From: Planctomycetota bacterium
Lineage (GTDB): Bacteria; Planctomycetota; Phycisphaerae; UBA1845; PWPN01
Length of the DNA: 64,000 nt
Reading direction: 5' to 3'
Assembly: GCA_022711465.1 (NCBI GenBank)
Contig: JAKLEZ010000001.1
Span: 682,001 to 746,000, forward strand
In this document: positions 17,229 through 26,012 of the stretch, one piece after another
Layout of the letters: each line of letters starts with the position of its first letter
Numbering within the stretch: position 1 is the first letter of the stretch
Notes under the pieces: generated by a model
What the model saw: only the letters and a program-made list of their open reading frames with translations
Told to the model about the DNA's origin: nothing
Database searches by the model: none
Program-made: the position numbers and the translations under genes

Positions 17229-17485
17229 GCTCCACACGCGGCGTACCGACAGGAGCGGACCATGGGCACGGCCAGGTCATCCAGAGCATGCGGGAGCGGA
17301 AGCCCGGCGGCGGGCTCGCCAACACGGACGAAGGGTGAGTTCGGTGACTTCGGCTGGTGATCAGCTTCGTGGCGGCCGCAGTCCGTCGCGTCGTTCTCGT
17401 CGCAAGATCCGGCCGACACTTCGCCCACCTGGGCCCTCCGGCCGGTGGCCTGGCAACAACCCGATCCTGCGTCCCGATGAGCGGA

Positions 17486-18439
17486 CTACTTCGGAGCGAG
17501 AGCTCCACCGCTACCCAGGGTCTTGATCAATTGCAGGGCGGCCGGTCCGACCAGCACCACGAAGATCGACGGGAAGATGAACAGGATCAGCGGCAGCATC
17601 AGCTTGACCGTGGTCTTCTGAGCACGCTCCTCGGCCTTGAGGCGGCGTTTCACGCGGAGCATGTCCGCCTGGGTACGGAGCGCCTTGGCCACACTGGTGC
17701 CCAGCTTCTCGGCCTGGGTAATGACCGCCACCATGGCCCGCATCTCACCGACGCCGCTGCGGCGGGCCATGTTCTCGAGGGACTCCGCCCGCGGCACGCC
17801 CATTTGCGTCTCCATCGTCGCGATCTGCATCTCGTCACTCAGATCCCTGTGAACGTTGCGCATCTCCTCGGCCACCCGGAGCAGGCCGGCATCCAGGCCG
17901 AGACCGGATTCGACCGACACCACCAGCAGGTCAAGTGAGTCGGGCAGGCCGTTACGGATCTTCTCGGCACGCTGGCTGCGGGCCAGGAAGAGCCATGCGT
18001 TGGGCAGAAGGAAACCGAGACCCGCGGCGGTCGCGGCAAAGCCGAAGAGTTGCTTGGCCTCGTAGCCTCCGCCCCAGGCGACAAACAAGGTCACCACCGC
18101 CAGCAGCACGCCGGCGATCGTCTTGCTCGCCAGGAAGTACCGGCTGGCTTCCTCCTGGCGGTAGCCTGCCTGGGACAGTTTCTCGCGGAGGGTCGACATC
18201 TCCGCGGCGTTCTTCGGCATGACCGGCTTCATCGCGATGGGCGCGACCTTCTCGAGCATCTGCTTGGCTGCGGAAGGACGGCGGCCGGCGTCGGCACCGG
18301 CCTGGGGGCTGCCCGACGAGCGCCCGGTCATGCGCCGCATCACCTTGTCCTTCTCCTCACCCCGCTTGGGCAGGAGACCGTAGATGATCAGGCCCGCGCT
18401 GATCATGACCAGGACGATGAGGATAATGAGTTGCGTCAT
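17486..18439 (-). CDS. tadC: Tad pilus inner-membrane platform protein TadC
   Basis: A 317-residue GspF/T2SF-like membrane protein, the last gene of the Tad operon. A first helix (LIILIVLVMISAGLIIYGLL) is followed by a Lys/Arg-rich loop, further helices around residues 115-160, and the T2SF core ESGLGLDAGLLRVAEEM ... MGVPRAESLENMARR ... ITQAEKLGTSVAKAL (about 190-270). The terminal LMLPLILFIFPSIFVVLVGPA helix is diagnostic. TadC pairs with TadB to form the platform that transmits CpaF ATPase work to Flp pilin extrusion. It starts 4 bases after the tadB stop. In the 257-base gap beyond its stop (17229-17485) no gene and no clear terminator were found. Confidence 0.92.
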   Translation of the reverse strand: MTQLIILIVLVMISAGLIIYGLLPKRGEEKDKVMRRMTGRSSGSPQAGADAGRRPSAAKQMLEKVAPIAMKPVMPKNAAEMSTLREKLSQAGYRQEEASRYFLASKTIAGVLLAVVTLFVAWGGGYEAKQLFGFAATAAGLGFLLPNAWLFLARSQRAEKIRNGLPDSLDLLVVSVESGLGLDAGLLRVAEEMRNVHRDLSDEMQIATMETQMGVPRAESLENMARRSGVGEMRAMVAVITQAEKLGTSVAKALRTQADMLRVKRRLKAEERAQKTTVKLMLPLILFIFPSIFVVLVGPAALQLIKTLGSGGALAPK

Positions 18440-18443
18440 GACA

Positions 18444-19421
18444 TCACACCTTGATATTCACGATCTTCTTGATCATGGCCATGCCCATCAGGTCCATGGC
18501 CGCCGCCGTGGCCAAGAGCATCCGGCCGGTGGGCGTGTTGATCAGCACCTTGGAGTACTCGGGGTTCACGAACAGACAGGCGACGAACACGATGACCGGC
18601 AGCAGCAGCAGTACCCATCCGGACAGTCGGCCTTCCGCGGTGAGGGCCTGAACAGTACCCAGCAGCTGAACGCGATCGCGGATCACCTTGCCGATCTTGT
18701 CCAGGATCTCGGCCAGGTCACCGCCGGTCTGACGCTGAATCAGGACCGCGGTCACGAAGAAGCGCACGTCCATCTGGTCGATGCGGTTGGCCATGTTCAG
18801 CAGGGCTTCCTCGACCTTGATGCCGAGGTTCTGCTCCTGAAACACTCGCCCGAACTCCTTGGCGATGGGGTTGGGCATCTGGGTACTCACCAGTTGAATC
18901 GCCCCGGCCAGGGCGTGGCCGGCGCGAAGGGCCTGTCCCAGCAGATCGAAGACATCCGGCAACTGCTCAACCAGCACGCGGATGCGCTTCTTCCGCTTGC
19001 GAACCAGCCACAGCAACGGCACGACCATCACGGCCACGACGGCCGCCAGGGCGGTAAGCAAACTGAACTGGAGGAACAGGAGGAGAGCCCCGACCAGAAG
19101 CGCGACGGCCGTCACGTTGGTCAGCATCTTGGACGCGGACCAGTCCAGATCGGCCTGATCCAGCATGTGCTGTACCTTGCTGACGACGGCCAGTTTGGAG
19201 ACGACCGAGTCAAGCACGCCCTCGGGCTTGCCGCCTCCACGACGCCGCAGCAGCGTCTCCTTGGCCTCGTTGGCACGCGCCCGGGAACGCGTCTCCGTGA
19301 GCCGGTCCACGACCTTGCGCTGCTTGCTCGTGCGCAGGTCCATGAGGACCTGGAACACGCCCCAGACCAGGAGCATGGAGCCCACCACCGGCAGTGCGAT
19401 GAAAATGATAGGAGAAAGCAC
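18444..19421 (-). CDS. tadB: Tad pilus inner-membrane platform protein TadB
   Basis: A 325-residue T2SF-type membrane protein. An N-terminal helix (IIFIALPVVGSMLLVWGVF) is followed by a basic cytosolic segment with the KPEGVLD region, two helices (about 110-150: ALLVGALLLFLQFSLLTALAAVVAVMVVPLLWL) and the T2SF core (LPDVFDLLGQALRAGHALAGAIQ ... IAKEFGRVFQEQNLGIKVEEAL ... QTGGDLAEILDKIGKVIRDR). A C-terminal helix pair ends GMAMIKKIVNIKV. It partners TadC. The start used is GTG at 19421; the 70-base gap to the cpaF stop holds no gene. Confidence 0.92.
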   Translation of the reverse strand: MLSPIIFIALPVVGSMLLVWGVFQVLMDLRTSKQRKVVDRLTETRSRARANEAKETLLRRRGGGKPEGVLDSVVSKLAVVSKVQHMLDQADLDWSASKMLTNVTAVALLVGALLLFLQFSLLTALAAVVAVMVVPLLWLVRKRKKRIRVLVEQLPDVFDLLGQALRAGHALAGAIQLVSTQMPNPIAKEFGRVFQEQNLGIKVEEALLNMANRIDQMDVRFFVTAVLIQRQTGGDLAEILDKIGKVIRDRVQLLGTVQALTAEGRLSGWVLLLLPVIVFVACLFVNPEYSKVLINTPTGRMLLATAAAMDLMGMAMIKKIVNIKV

Positions 19422-19491
19422 GGTACACCCCGTCTCAAACCTCCTCCGGACATCATGCCCCGGATGGAGGCGGGACTCTCGGTCCCGTCAA

Positions 19492-20976
19492 CTAGCCCTC
19501 ATGGTCACTGAGCAACACCTGGGCCTCGAACATCTCCGGCCCAATGTTGCATCCTGAGTATTTCAACCGGTCGAGGAACGTCGGCCGGATGCCTGTTCCC
19601 ATCATTCGGCCGTAGGCCTTTCCGGCGCTGTCAATGCCCACCTGCTCAAACTTGAAGATGTCCTGCATGGTGACGACATCGCCCTCCATGCCGGTGACCT
19701 CGGTCACGCTGGTAATCTTCCTGGGACCACCGGTCAGACGCTGGGCCTGCACAATGAGCTGGATCGCGGAGGAGAACTGCTGGCGAATGGCCCGCACGGG
19801 CAACTCGAAGCCGGACATCATCACCATGGTCTCAACACGCTGAACGGCGTCACGCGTGCTGTTGGCGTGAAGCGTGGTCAGCGACCCGTCGTGGCCGGTG
19901 TTCATCGCCTGGAGCATGTCCAGCGTCTCGGCCCCGCGGCATTCGCCGACCACGATACGATCCGGCCGCATACGCAGACTGTTGATCAGCAGATCGCGAA
20001 TCGAGATGTGGCCCTTGCCCTCGATGTTCGCCGGACGGGTCTCGAGCCGGACCACGTGCGGCTGGCGGAGACGAAGCTCGGCGGCGTCCTCGATGGTCAC
20101 GATACGGTCCGAAGGCGGAATGAACGACGACATGTTGTTGAGCAGCGTCGTCTTGCCGGAACCGGTTCCGCCAATGATCAGAATGTTGAGATGGGCAATG
20201 ACGCAGGCCCGGAAGAACTCAACCATCTGCGGCGCACACGACTTGAAGTTGACGTAGTCCTCCCAGGTGATGGGGTCGGCACCGAATCGACGAATGGACA
20301 TGCTCGGCCCGTCCAGGGCCAGGGGCGGAATGACCGCGTTGACACGGGAGCCGTCCTTCAAGCGGGCATCGACCATCGGACAGACCTCATCGCAACGCCG
20401 GCCGACGGCACTGACGATCTTGTCGATCACGTGGATGAGGTGAGCGTTGTCGCGGAATTGAACATCGGTCAGTTCCAGACGACCCTTGCGCTCCACATAC
20501 ACCATCCGCGGGCCGTTGATCAGAATATCGCTGATCGCAGGATCCTTGAGCAGGATTTCCAGCGGTCCCAGGCCAAACGTCTCGTCCAGAATCTCGCCGA
20601 CCAGCCGCTGACGCTCGGTGTGGTTGAGAAGGACATCCTCCTTCTCACACAGGGCCAGAACCAGTTCACCGACCTTGTCGCGGATACCCGGATCGTTGTT
20701 GTCCACCGCGGTCAGATCGAGCTGTTCAACCAGCTTGCGATGGATGCGGGTCTTGAGGGCGTAGTACTTCTCCAGCTTCTCGTCGATGGGCTTTCCGGCC
20801 CGTGACTTCTCCACGGTTGGCTTGGAGGCCGTCTCGGTCGCTCTCGGCGGGGCAGGCTTGGGCGGCCCGGTCGGGTCTTCGGCTGGCCGGGGCCCGAGAA
20901 CGGACTTTCCAGGGACCCCGGGCGGCACCGTCGGCGGTGATTTCAACGCAACAGGTGGTTTGACTTTGCCGAACAT
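19492..20976 (-). CDS. cpaF: Tad pilus assembly ATPase CpaF/TadA
   Basis: A 494-residue PilT/VirB11-like secretion ATPase. A Pro-rich N-terminus (to about 60) precedes the helical domain (YALKTRIHRKLVEQLDL). The ATPase core has GGTGSGKTT at 269-277, the acidic Walker B-like IVVGECRGAE near 342, and the histidine-box segment GHDGSLTTLHANS near 358. The 5' part also has FGLGPLEILLKDP and DILINGP, typical of CpaF. It powers Flp pilin assembly (and in some systems retraction) at the inner membrane together with TadB and TadC. It directly follows cpaE with 15 bases between them. Confidence 0.95.
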   Translation of the reverse strand: MFGKVKPPVALKSPPTVPPGVPGKSVLGPRPAEDPTGPPKPAPPRATETASKPTVEKSRAGKPIDEKLEKYYALKTRIHRKLVEQLDLTAVDNNDPGIRDKVGELVLALCEKEDVLLNHTERQRLVGEILDETFGLGPLEILLKDPAISDILINGPRMVYVERKGRLELTDVQFRDNAHLIHVIDKIVSAVGRRCDEVCPMVDARLKDGSRVNAVIPPLALDGPSMSIRRFGADPITWEDYVNFKSCAPQMVEFFRACVIAHLNILIIGGTGSGKTTLLNNMSSFIPPSDRIVTIEDAAELRLRQPHVVRLETRPANIEGKGHISIRDLLINSLRMRPDRIVVGECRGAETLDMLQAMNTGHDGSLTTLHANSTRDAVQRVETMVMMSGFELPVRAIRQQFSSAIQLIVQAQRLTGGPRKITSVTEVTGMEGDVVTMQDIFKFEQVGIDSAGKAYGRMMGTGIRPTFLDRLKYSGCNIGPEMFEAQVLLSDHEG

Positions 20977-20991
20977 CCTTGCCTTACTCCA

Positions 20992-22188
20992 TTAGGACGA
21001 CGCCCCGCTGAAGATTCGGCCCAACAGGCCGCTCCCCTTCTCGCTCTTCTTGGCTGTGGTGTCATGCGGCGAGGCGATGCTTTCCGCCAGCTCCCGGATC
21101 GCCGCCCGCACCCGTGACTTGGGTGCGACGTCCATGAGGGCCGCACCGACGTTGATGGCCCCGCTCACGACCTTCCAGTCGTCGGGGATCTGGTAGGCGA
21201 TCTTGCGGTTCAGGGTCTGTTCCACCTGCTCGACGCCCAGATGCCCGGAGTCCTGGCCGAGGCGGTTGCACACCAGCCTGAAACGGTCCAGGTTGTAGCC
21301 CCCCTCCTGAAGCTCGCTGAACATGCGGTGCACGTTGCGGACGCTGGTGACCAGGAGCTGCATGACGAAGAGATTGACGTCGGCCAGGTCAAGCACCGCC
21401 AACCCGCCCGGATCGAACCGGTTGGGCCCGTCGACCACGACATACTCGTAGATCTGCTGCAGGGAACTCAGCACGGAGGCGCAGTGGGCAGCGGTGATCT
21501 GGTCGGCCTGGGCGAACTGGTTGGGCCGGGCCAGAAGATGCAGGCCGCTGCCGTGCTTGACCATGACCCGGTCGATGACCGAGCCATCCAGCTGCTCCGG
21601 CGTGGCGCACAGATCGGCGATGGTGTAGTCCGCCTGCACGTCGAGCATGGTCGCCAGCTGTCCGAAGCGGAAATCGAGATCGACCAGGACAACCGGCTTG
21701 CTCTTCGCGAGTTGGGTGAGCTCGACGGCGAGGTTGGTGGCCAACATGGAGGCGCCAGCGCCTCCAACGGTACCGAGGATGGAGACGAGCCGGCCCACCT
21801 CGACCGCATTCCCGGACTGGGCCACGACCTTACCGATCGCTGCGGTGACCAGTTCTCGATCGATCGGCTTGGTCAGAAACTCCCGGACGCCCGAGCGCAT
21901 GGCCGTCAGAATGTGCTGCGGGTCGGTGCTTTCAGACAGAACGAAGACGGCCAGCTCGGGATTGGCGGCGGCGATCTTGGCGGCGATGGGCAGCGTGGCG
22001 TCGGGTACAGGGTCGAGATGAACGAGCAGAATCTCGGCCGGGAACTGGCCCACGGCCTGCTCGACCAGGCCAAGCTCATCGACCTCCGCAACGATCTGGA
22101 CGCCGTCCAGGCCGAGCAGTTCAGATCGGATCGTGACCGAGTAGTCCTCGTCACCGTTGGCAATGATCACACGAACCGACTGTCTCAT
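20992..22188 (-). CDS. cpaE: Tad pilus localisation ATPase CpaE/TadZ
   Basis: About 398 residues. The N-terminal receiver-like domain (1-120: VRVIIANGDEDYSVTIRSEL ... GVREFLTKPID) is followed by a ParA/MinD-type ATPase-like domain (from about 133). In place of a KGGxGKT P-loop it reads LGTVGGAGASM, without the usual lysines, while VVLVDLDFRFGQ and DYTIADL are retained. TadZ proteins with such atypical P-loops mark the pole or assembly site and recruit the pilus machinery; low or absent ATP turnover would fit but is not shown. The gene lies between the TadG-like gene and cpaF in the same operon. Confidence 0.9.
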   Translation of the reverse strand: MRQSVRVIIANGDEDYSVTIRSELLGLDGVQIVAEVDELGLVEQAVGQFPAEILLVHLDPVPDATLPIAAKIAAANPELAVFVLSESTDPQHILTAMRSGVREFLTKPIDRELVTAAIGKVVAQSGNAVEVGRLVSILGTVGGAGASMLATNLAVELTQLAKSKPVVLVDLDFRFGQLATMLDVQADYTIADLCATPEQLDGSVIDRVMVKHGSGLHLLARPNQFAQADQITAAHCASVLSSLQQIYEYVVVDGPNRFDPGGLAVLDLADVNLFVMQLLVTSVRNVHRMFSELQEGGYNLDRFRLVCNRLGQDSGHLGVEQVEQTLNRKIAYQIPDDWKVVSGAINVGAALMDVAPKSRVRAAIRELAESIASPHDTTAKKSEKGSGLLGRIFSGASS

Positions 22189-22319
22189 GGCTTCCCAGGT
22201 GCTTCCGTTCCCCAGCCATGATTCTCAGAGTCTCCTGCTGATCCCGGCCGACCGCGGCCGATCGGTCGGCGTGTCGGCCGCCACGGGACGGTGGTGGCCG
22301 GCACGCCGAAACTCGGTCC

Positions 22320-24182
22320 TTACTGAATCAGAATGACAGGCCGTTTCCCACCCAGGTTCTGGAGGATGTCCTGCAGCTCCTGCTGGTAGGTGGCCACCGA
22401 ACCCTGAGCATGGAACGTCTCTCCGTGCCCATAATCGGCGATATCCTGCATCAGCTGCAGGTCACATGTCGCGCCAACGCTGATTGTGTAGATGCGCACT
22501 CCCAGGGCAGCGGCATCCTGGGCCGCGGTCCTCGCGTCCGAGTAGGCTGGAGAACTCGTGTTCCACTCGTCGTAGTAGCTGGTCGGTTCGGCACGAGTCT
22601 GGTTCGGACGACCGTCGGTCAACAGAATCATGACCTTGGCCGCGTTGCCCCGAGCCTGGCTGCTGTTGAACAGCACCTTCACGCCCTCGTCGATTCCCTG
22701 GGCGATGTTGGTGGTGCTCGTCCACATCGACGCCTGGAGCGTGTCGACCTTGCTTCGGACCGATGTCAGATCGTCGGTCAGCCACGACATGCTGTCGGGC
22801 TTGCCGTCCGGCCCGTAGCCGCTGGTTCCATAACTGGCCATACCCACGAGATCATTGCTCTCCAACGCGGTGACGATGTCGATAGACGCCTTGACCGCAT
22901 CGGCCACCGCGCCCATGGGCTGCTCGGGAGAACCGGCCAGACCGGGCGACGAACTGTGGCTGGGTTGGCTGTTCTGCACGTAGTCCACCCAGGTCTTGAG
23001 GCCGTACCGGTAGCGGCAATTCGAGTCGCCGTACTTGTACTGAGCCACATTGTAGACGCACATGCTGGAGCTGCCGCTCATCACATAATCGCAGTAGGAA
23101 CTCCAGCTTCCACCGACCCTCTTGCACTTGGTCGTCGGGTTGGAGGTGGAGCACGGATACGAGACCATCGAAACGACCTCGCTGGACTCGATCACGTTGT
23201 CTCCATCGCCGCCCGCCTGCCCGCCGCTCACTCCACTCTTCCAGCGGAGCAATCCAAGAGCGACCTGAACGCGACGCTTGTAGGCGTTGCTGTCGCTGTC
23301 GCAGGCCTTGCTGTTGATCACGCTCATCTCTTCGGCGGTGTAGGTCCCGTACCCCTTGGCCGAGAGCGTCTGACTGACGAATGCCGAAGTCAGCGTCCAG
23401 TCGGAGCCCTTGGGCAGATCGAACAGACCGGGGTCGGACGTGTTGATCCCGTTGGGACCGGTGACGGTGTCGCCCCACAGGTTCATGTTGCCCAGACTGG
23501 GCCCGGACGGCAGTCCGTCGACAACCGGTGCCGGCCCGTACTGGGTATCCCAGAGGTACTCCCAGACACCGCGGTTGGCGATCTCGGTCTTCTTGCAGGA
23601 AACCAGGGAGCTGTCATCGTTGTGCGAACCGGAGAGGTCGAGCACGAACACGATGTCACGCGGCGTGAGGACCGCAGTCGCCTGGGCCGACAGGTTCGCG
23701 GACTGGATGCCGAACACCCTGGCGAAGAAAAGCGACATCGGCCCGCTAGGCGAGCCTTCCGTGCGGCGCAGGCGAACCTTGACCGCATTCGGAAGCTCCG
23801 GGGTTTGGGTGAAAACGTACTTGCCGGTGTTCTCGTCGATGTGAGCCTGTCCGAACACCACGTCCGACGTGTCCAGAGCGACGCCGGAGTTCAACACCTT
23901 GTTACGGTTGGCGAAGTCGGCCGCGGCAGCCCTCGCCCGAGTCATGGGATCTCCATCCGCGTAGTCGCCAAGCTCGGTGGCCGCCGCCAGGGCGGCGCAG
24001 TCCGCCGCCCGCTGAATCTCAGTCTTGGCCGTGTACATAGCGCCAACGTCGACCGCCAGGGCCATGAACCCGACCAGGGTTGTCACGCCCACGGCAACCT
24101 GGACCACGACCACGCCACGCTTCCGCTCCCCCCGGCGAGGCATGTGTGTCCAGAATCCATCTGACCCATCTCTCTTGACCAT
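22320..24182 (-). CDS. TadG-related pilus protein with a VWA domain split by a Cys-containing insert
   Basis: About 620 residues. A basic N-terminus leads into one TM/TadE-like segment (VVVVQVAVGVTTLVGFMALAVDVGAMY, about 24-50) and the conserved QRAADCAALAAATEL. A VWA domain begins with the metal site FVLDLSGSHND (D182). About 225 residues (roughly 190-415) then intervene, with at least six cysteines and many Ser/Tyr/Asp. The VWA helix and strands resume at MGAVADAVKASIDIV (423) and end with AKVMILLTDGRPNQ and GVRIYTISVG. TadG proteins sit in the inner membrane with a large periplasmic part and may act in anchoring or adhesion. The ATG at 24182 is preferred, with AAAGGAG eight bases upstream. 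The insert is unexplained. Confidence 0.85.
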   Translation of the reverse strand: MVKRDGSDGFWTHMPRRGERKRGVVVVQVAVGVTTLVGFMALAVDVGAMYTAKTEIQRAADCAALAAATELGDYADGDPMTRARAAAADFANRNKVLNSGVALDTSDVVFGQAHIDENTGKYVFTQTPELPNAVKVRLRRTEGSPSGPMSLFFARVFGIQSANLSAQATAVLTPRDIVFVLDLSGSHNDDSSLVSCKKTEIANRGVWEYLWDTQYGPAPVVDGLPSGPSLGNMNLWGDTVTGPNGINTSDPGLFDLPKGSDWTLTSAFVSQTLSAKGYGTYTAEEMSVINSKACDSDSNAYKRRVQVALGLLRWKSGVSGGQAGGDGDNVIESSEVVSMVSYPCSTSNPTTKCKRVGGSWSSYCDYVMSGSSSMCVYNVAQYKYGDSNCRYRYGLKTWVDYVQNSQPSHSSSPGLAGSPEQPMGAVADAVKASIDIVTALESNDLVGMASYGTSGYGPDGKPDSMSWLTDDLTSVRSKVDTLQASMWTSTTNIAQGIDEGVKVLFNSSQARGNAAKVMILLTDGRPNQTRAEPTSYYDEWNTSSPAYSDARTAAQDAAALGVRIYTISVGATCDLQLMQDIADYGHGETFHAQGSVATYQQELQDILQNLGGKRPVILIQ

Positions 24183-24269
24183 ACCTGACGCTCCTTTCCA
24201 CACCTTGTTACCCGTTCGTTCTTGAAGGGAGCCGGGGCCGCGCGGCGGCCCAGGCCCCCTGGTATCAGC

Positions 24270-26012
24270 TCATTGAATCGTCTCCGATGCTTGCGCCTGT
24301 CCCCAAGGTCCGTGAAGCGACAGTTGCTCCGGGGACGTGCGGAATTTCCTGTACTTGGGTGCGGCACCGGTCTCCAGAGCCGCGTCCTCGCCGGGGGCCT
24401 CCGCCACCGGTTTACCCTCGAGCATGCCCAGTCCGAACAGCTCGTAGTCGCTGGGATCGGTCATGAACTGGCCCGGCACCGGCCCAACCTGGTCCGGATT
24501 CATGGCCGCTACCAGTTCGGGGGTCACCAGGATGACCAGTTCAGTCTGGTTTCGCTGGTACTCGACCGAACTGAACAGCGCACCGAGAACCGGGACATCA
24601 CCCAGGCCCGGGATTCTGCGAGCCGCCGCCTGGATTTCCTCGTTCAGCAGGCCGGCAATCGCGATCGTGCTGCCGCTCACCAGCTCCACGGTTGTCTCCG
24701 CGTTTCGGGCCTTGATGCCCGGCACAGTCGTGCCACCGGTCAGCGTCACCTGGGTTGTGAAATCCCGCTCGCTCACTTCCGGGCGGACGTTGAGGCGGAT
24801 CCTCTGCTGCCCGATCACGGTCGGCGTGAAGCGCAGGAGCACGCCGAACTTCTTCCATTCAATCGTTGTGGTGCCCAGTCCCTGAGGGATGGGCACGGGG
24901 AACTCACCGCCGGCCAGGAAATTGGCCTCCTGCCCGCTCAAGGCAATCAGGTTCGGCTCGGCCAGCACGCGGAGCAGACGATTGTCGCGCATGGCCCGGA
25001 AGAACAGCTGCATCTGGATCCTGGGAAAACCAAGCGTGAACTCCGGCCCGGTCGGCGCCGGGTAGGTGGGAATGCCCGGCGTTCCGAATACCATCGACTC
25101 GGTCGGCGCCCCGGTGGTGAACTGCGGTCCGAGGATGTTACCGGTCGAGACCGCTCCGATGTTCGAAGGGTTGATTCCGTCCAGATTGTTGACCATGAAG
25201 ACGTCGCGGACGTTGTCGCCGGCGAGCCAGCCATTCACGCCCAGTTTGCGGATCGCGGACTTGCTGACCTCGGCCACGGTGCACCGCAGCAACACCTGAT
25301 GAACGCCGGCCACGGTCATGTGGTTCATCACCCGGGAGCTCTGGGTGCCCTGTCCGGTCGTGCTGCTTCGCTGCGCGTCCCGCCCGCCCAGCTCACCGAC
25401 AAACGCCTTGGTCAGCTTGTCGATGGCGTCGGCGGTGTCGCTGTCCGGCACCATGCCGGTCAGCAGGACCCGCTCGCGAAGAGCCTGAACCTGCACGGTG
25501 GCCTTGGGGGCGAGCTTCTTGATCGCCGCCTCCAGTTCAGCAAGATCGAGCTGGACCGTCACCGGCATGGTGACCTGTCCTTCCTTCGCATCCCAGACGA
25601 TGAGCTGGGTGCTCCCCGCCCGCTTGCTGGTCACCACGATCTGCTGGGGCGAAAGGACGTTCACCGCGGCCACTTCGGGATCGGCGATCTGGCAGCGAGC
25701 CATGGGCTCACTCAGATCGATCACCACACTGCGACCGGCAAGCAGGAGGATCTCCTGCTGACGGCTCTTCTCCTCGCGGACGGTCACGAGCATGCTCATG
25801 GCCGGCGAGGCCGAGGAGACCCGAGGGGGCTCAATGGACGGCTGAGCGGCCGGAGGATCGGCCGCCCATGCGGTGCTGAAGCAGGCCAATCCGACAAAGG
25901 CGGCGATCGCCAAAAAGCCTCCGGCCAGGTGCCGAGCTCGCGCGGTCACCTGGCGGGAAACCATGTCCATCCTTGAACGCATGATGAGTTGATCATCCTT
26001 GTGAGCGATCAT
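24270..26012 (-). CDS. cpaC: Tad pilus outer-membrane secretin CpaC/RcpA
   Basis: A 580-residue secretin. A basic N-terminus and hydrophobic segment (FLAIAAFVGLACFSTAWAAD) form a signal peptide. The T2SS-N-like domain (about 75-155: ILLLAGRSVVIDLSEPMAR ... QIVVTSKRAGSTQLIVWD) and a BON-like region (VQVQALRERVLLTGMVPD) precede the secretin core (about 350-530), with LAEPNLIALSGQEANFLAGGEFPVP split by typical strands and ETTVELVSGSTIAIAGLL. Secretins form the gated outer-membrane ring through which the Flp pilus emerges. Its ATG overlaps the cpaB stop by 4 bases, indicating translational coupling. The C-terminal 60 residues after the secretin domain are Pro/Ala/Glu-rich. Confidence 0.95.
   Translation of the reverse strand: MIAHKDDQLIMRSRMDMVSRQVTARARHLAGGFLAIAAFVGLACFSTAWAADPPAAQPSIEPPRVSSASPAMSMLVTVREEKSRQQEILLLAGRSVVIDLSEPMARCQIADPEVAAVNVLSPQQIVVTSKRAGSTQLIVWDAKEGQVTMPVTVQLDLAELEAAIKKLAPKATVQVQALRERVLLTGMVPDSDTADAIDKLTKAFVGELGGRDAQRSSTTGQGTQSSRVMNHMTVAGVHQVLLRCTVAEVSKSAIRKLGVNGWLAGDNVRDVFMVNNLDGINPSNIGAVSTGNILGPQFTTGAPTESMVFGTPGIPTYPAPTGPEFTLGFPRIQMQLFFRAMRDNRLLRVLAEPNLIALSGQEANFLAGGEFPVPIPQGLGTTTIEWKKFGVLLRFTPTVIGQQRIRLNVRPEVSERDFTTQVTLTGGTTVPGIKARNAETTVELVSGSTIAIAGLLNEEIQAAARRIPGLGDVPVLGALFSSVEYQRNQTELVILVTPELVAAMNPDQVGPVPGQFMTDPSDYELFGLGMLEGKPVAEAPGEDAALETGAAPKYRKFRTSPEQLSLHGPWGQAQASETIQ

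Noticed and set aside
17185..17526. Possible xseB after xseA
   Set aside because: The frame is Arg/Pro/Ser-rich and lacks the helical Leu/Glu pattern of XseB; no suitable start.
19867..20805. Plus-strand frame of 312 residues opposite cpaF
   Set aside because: cpaF has all ATPase motifs; the plus frame has none.
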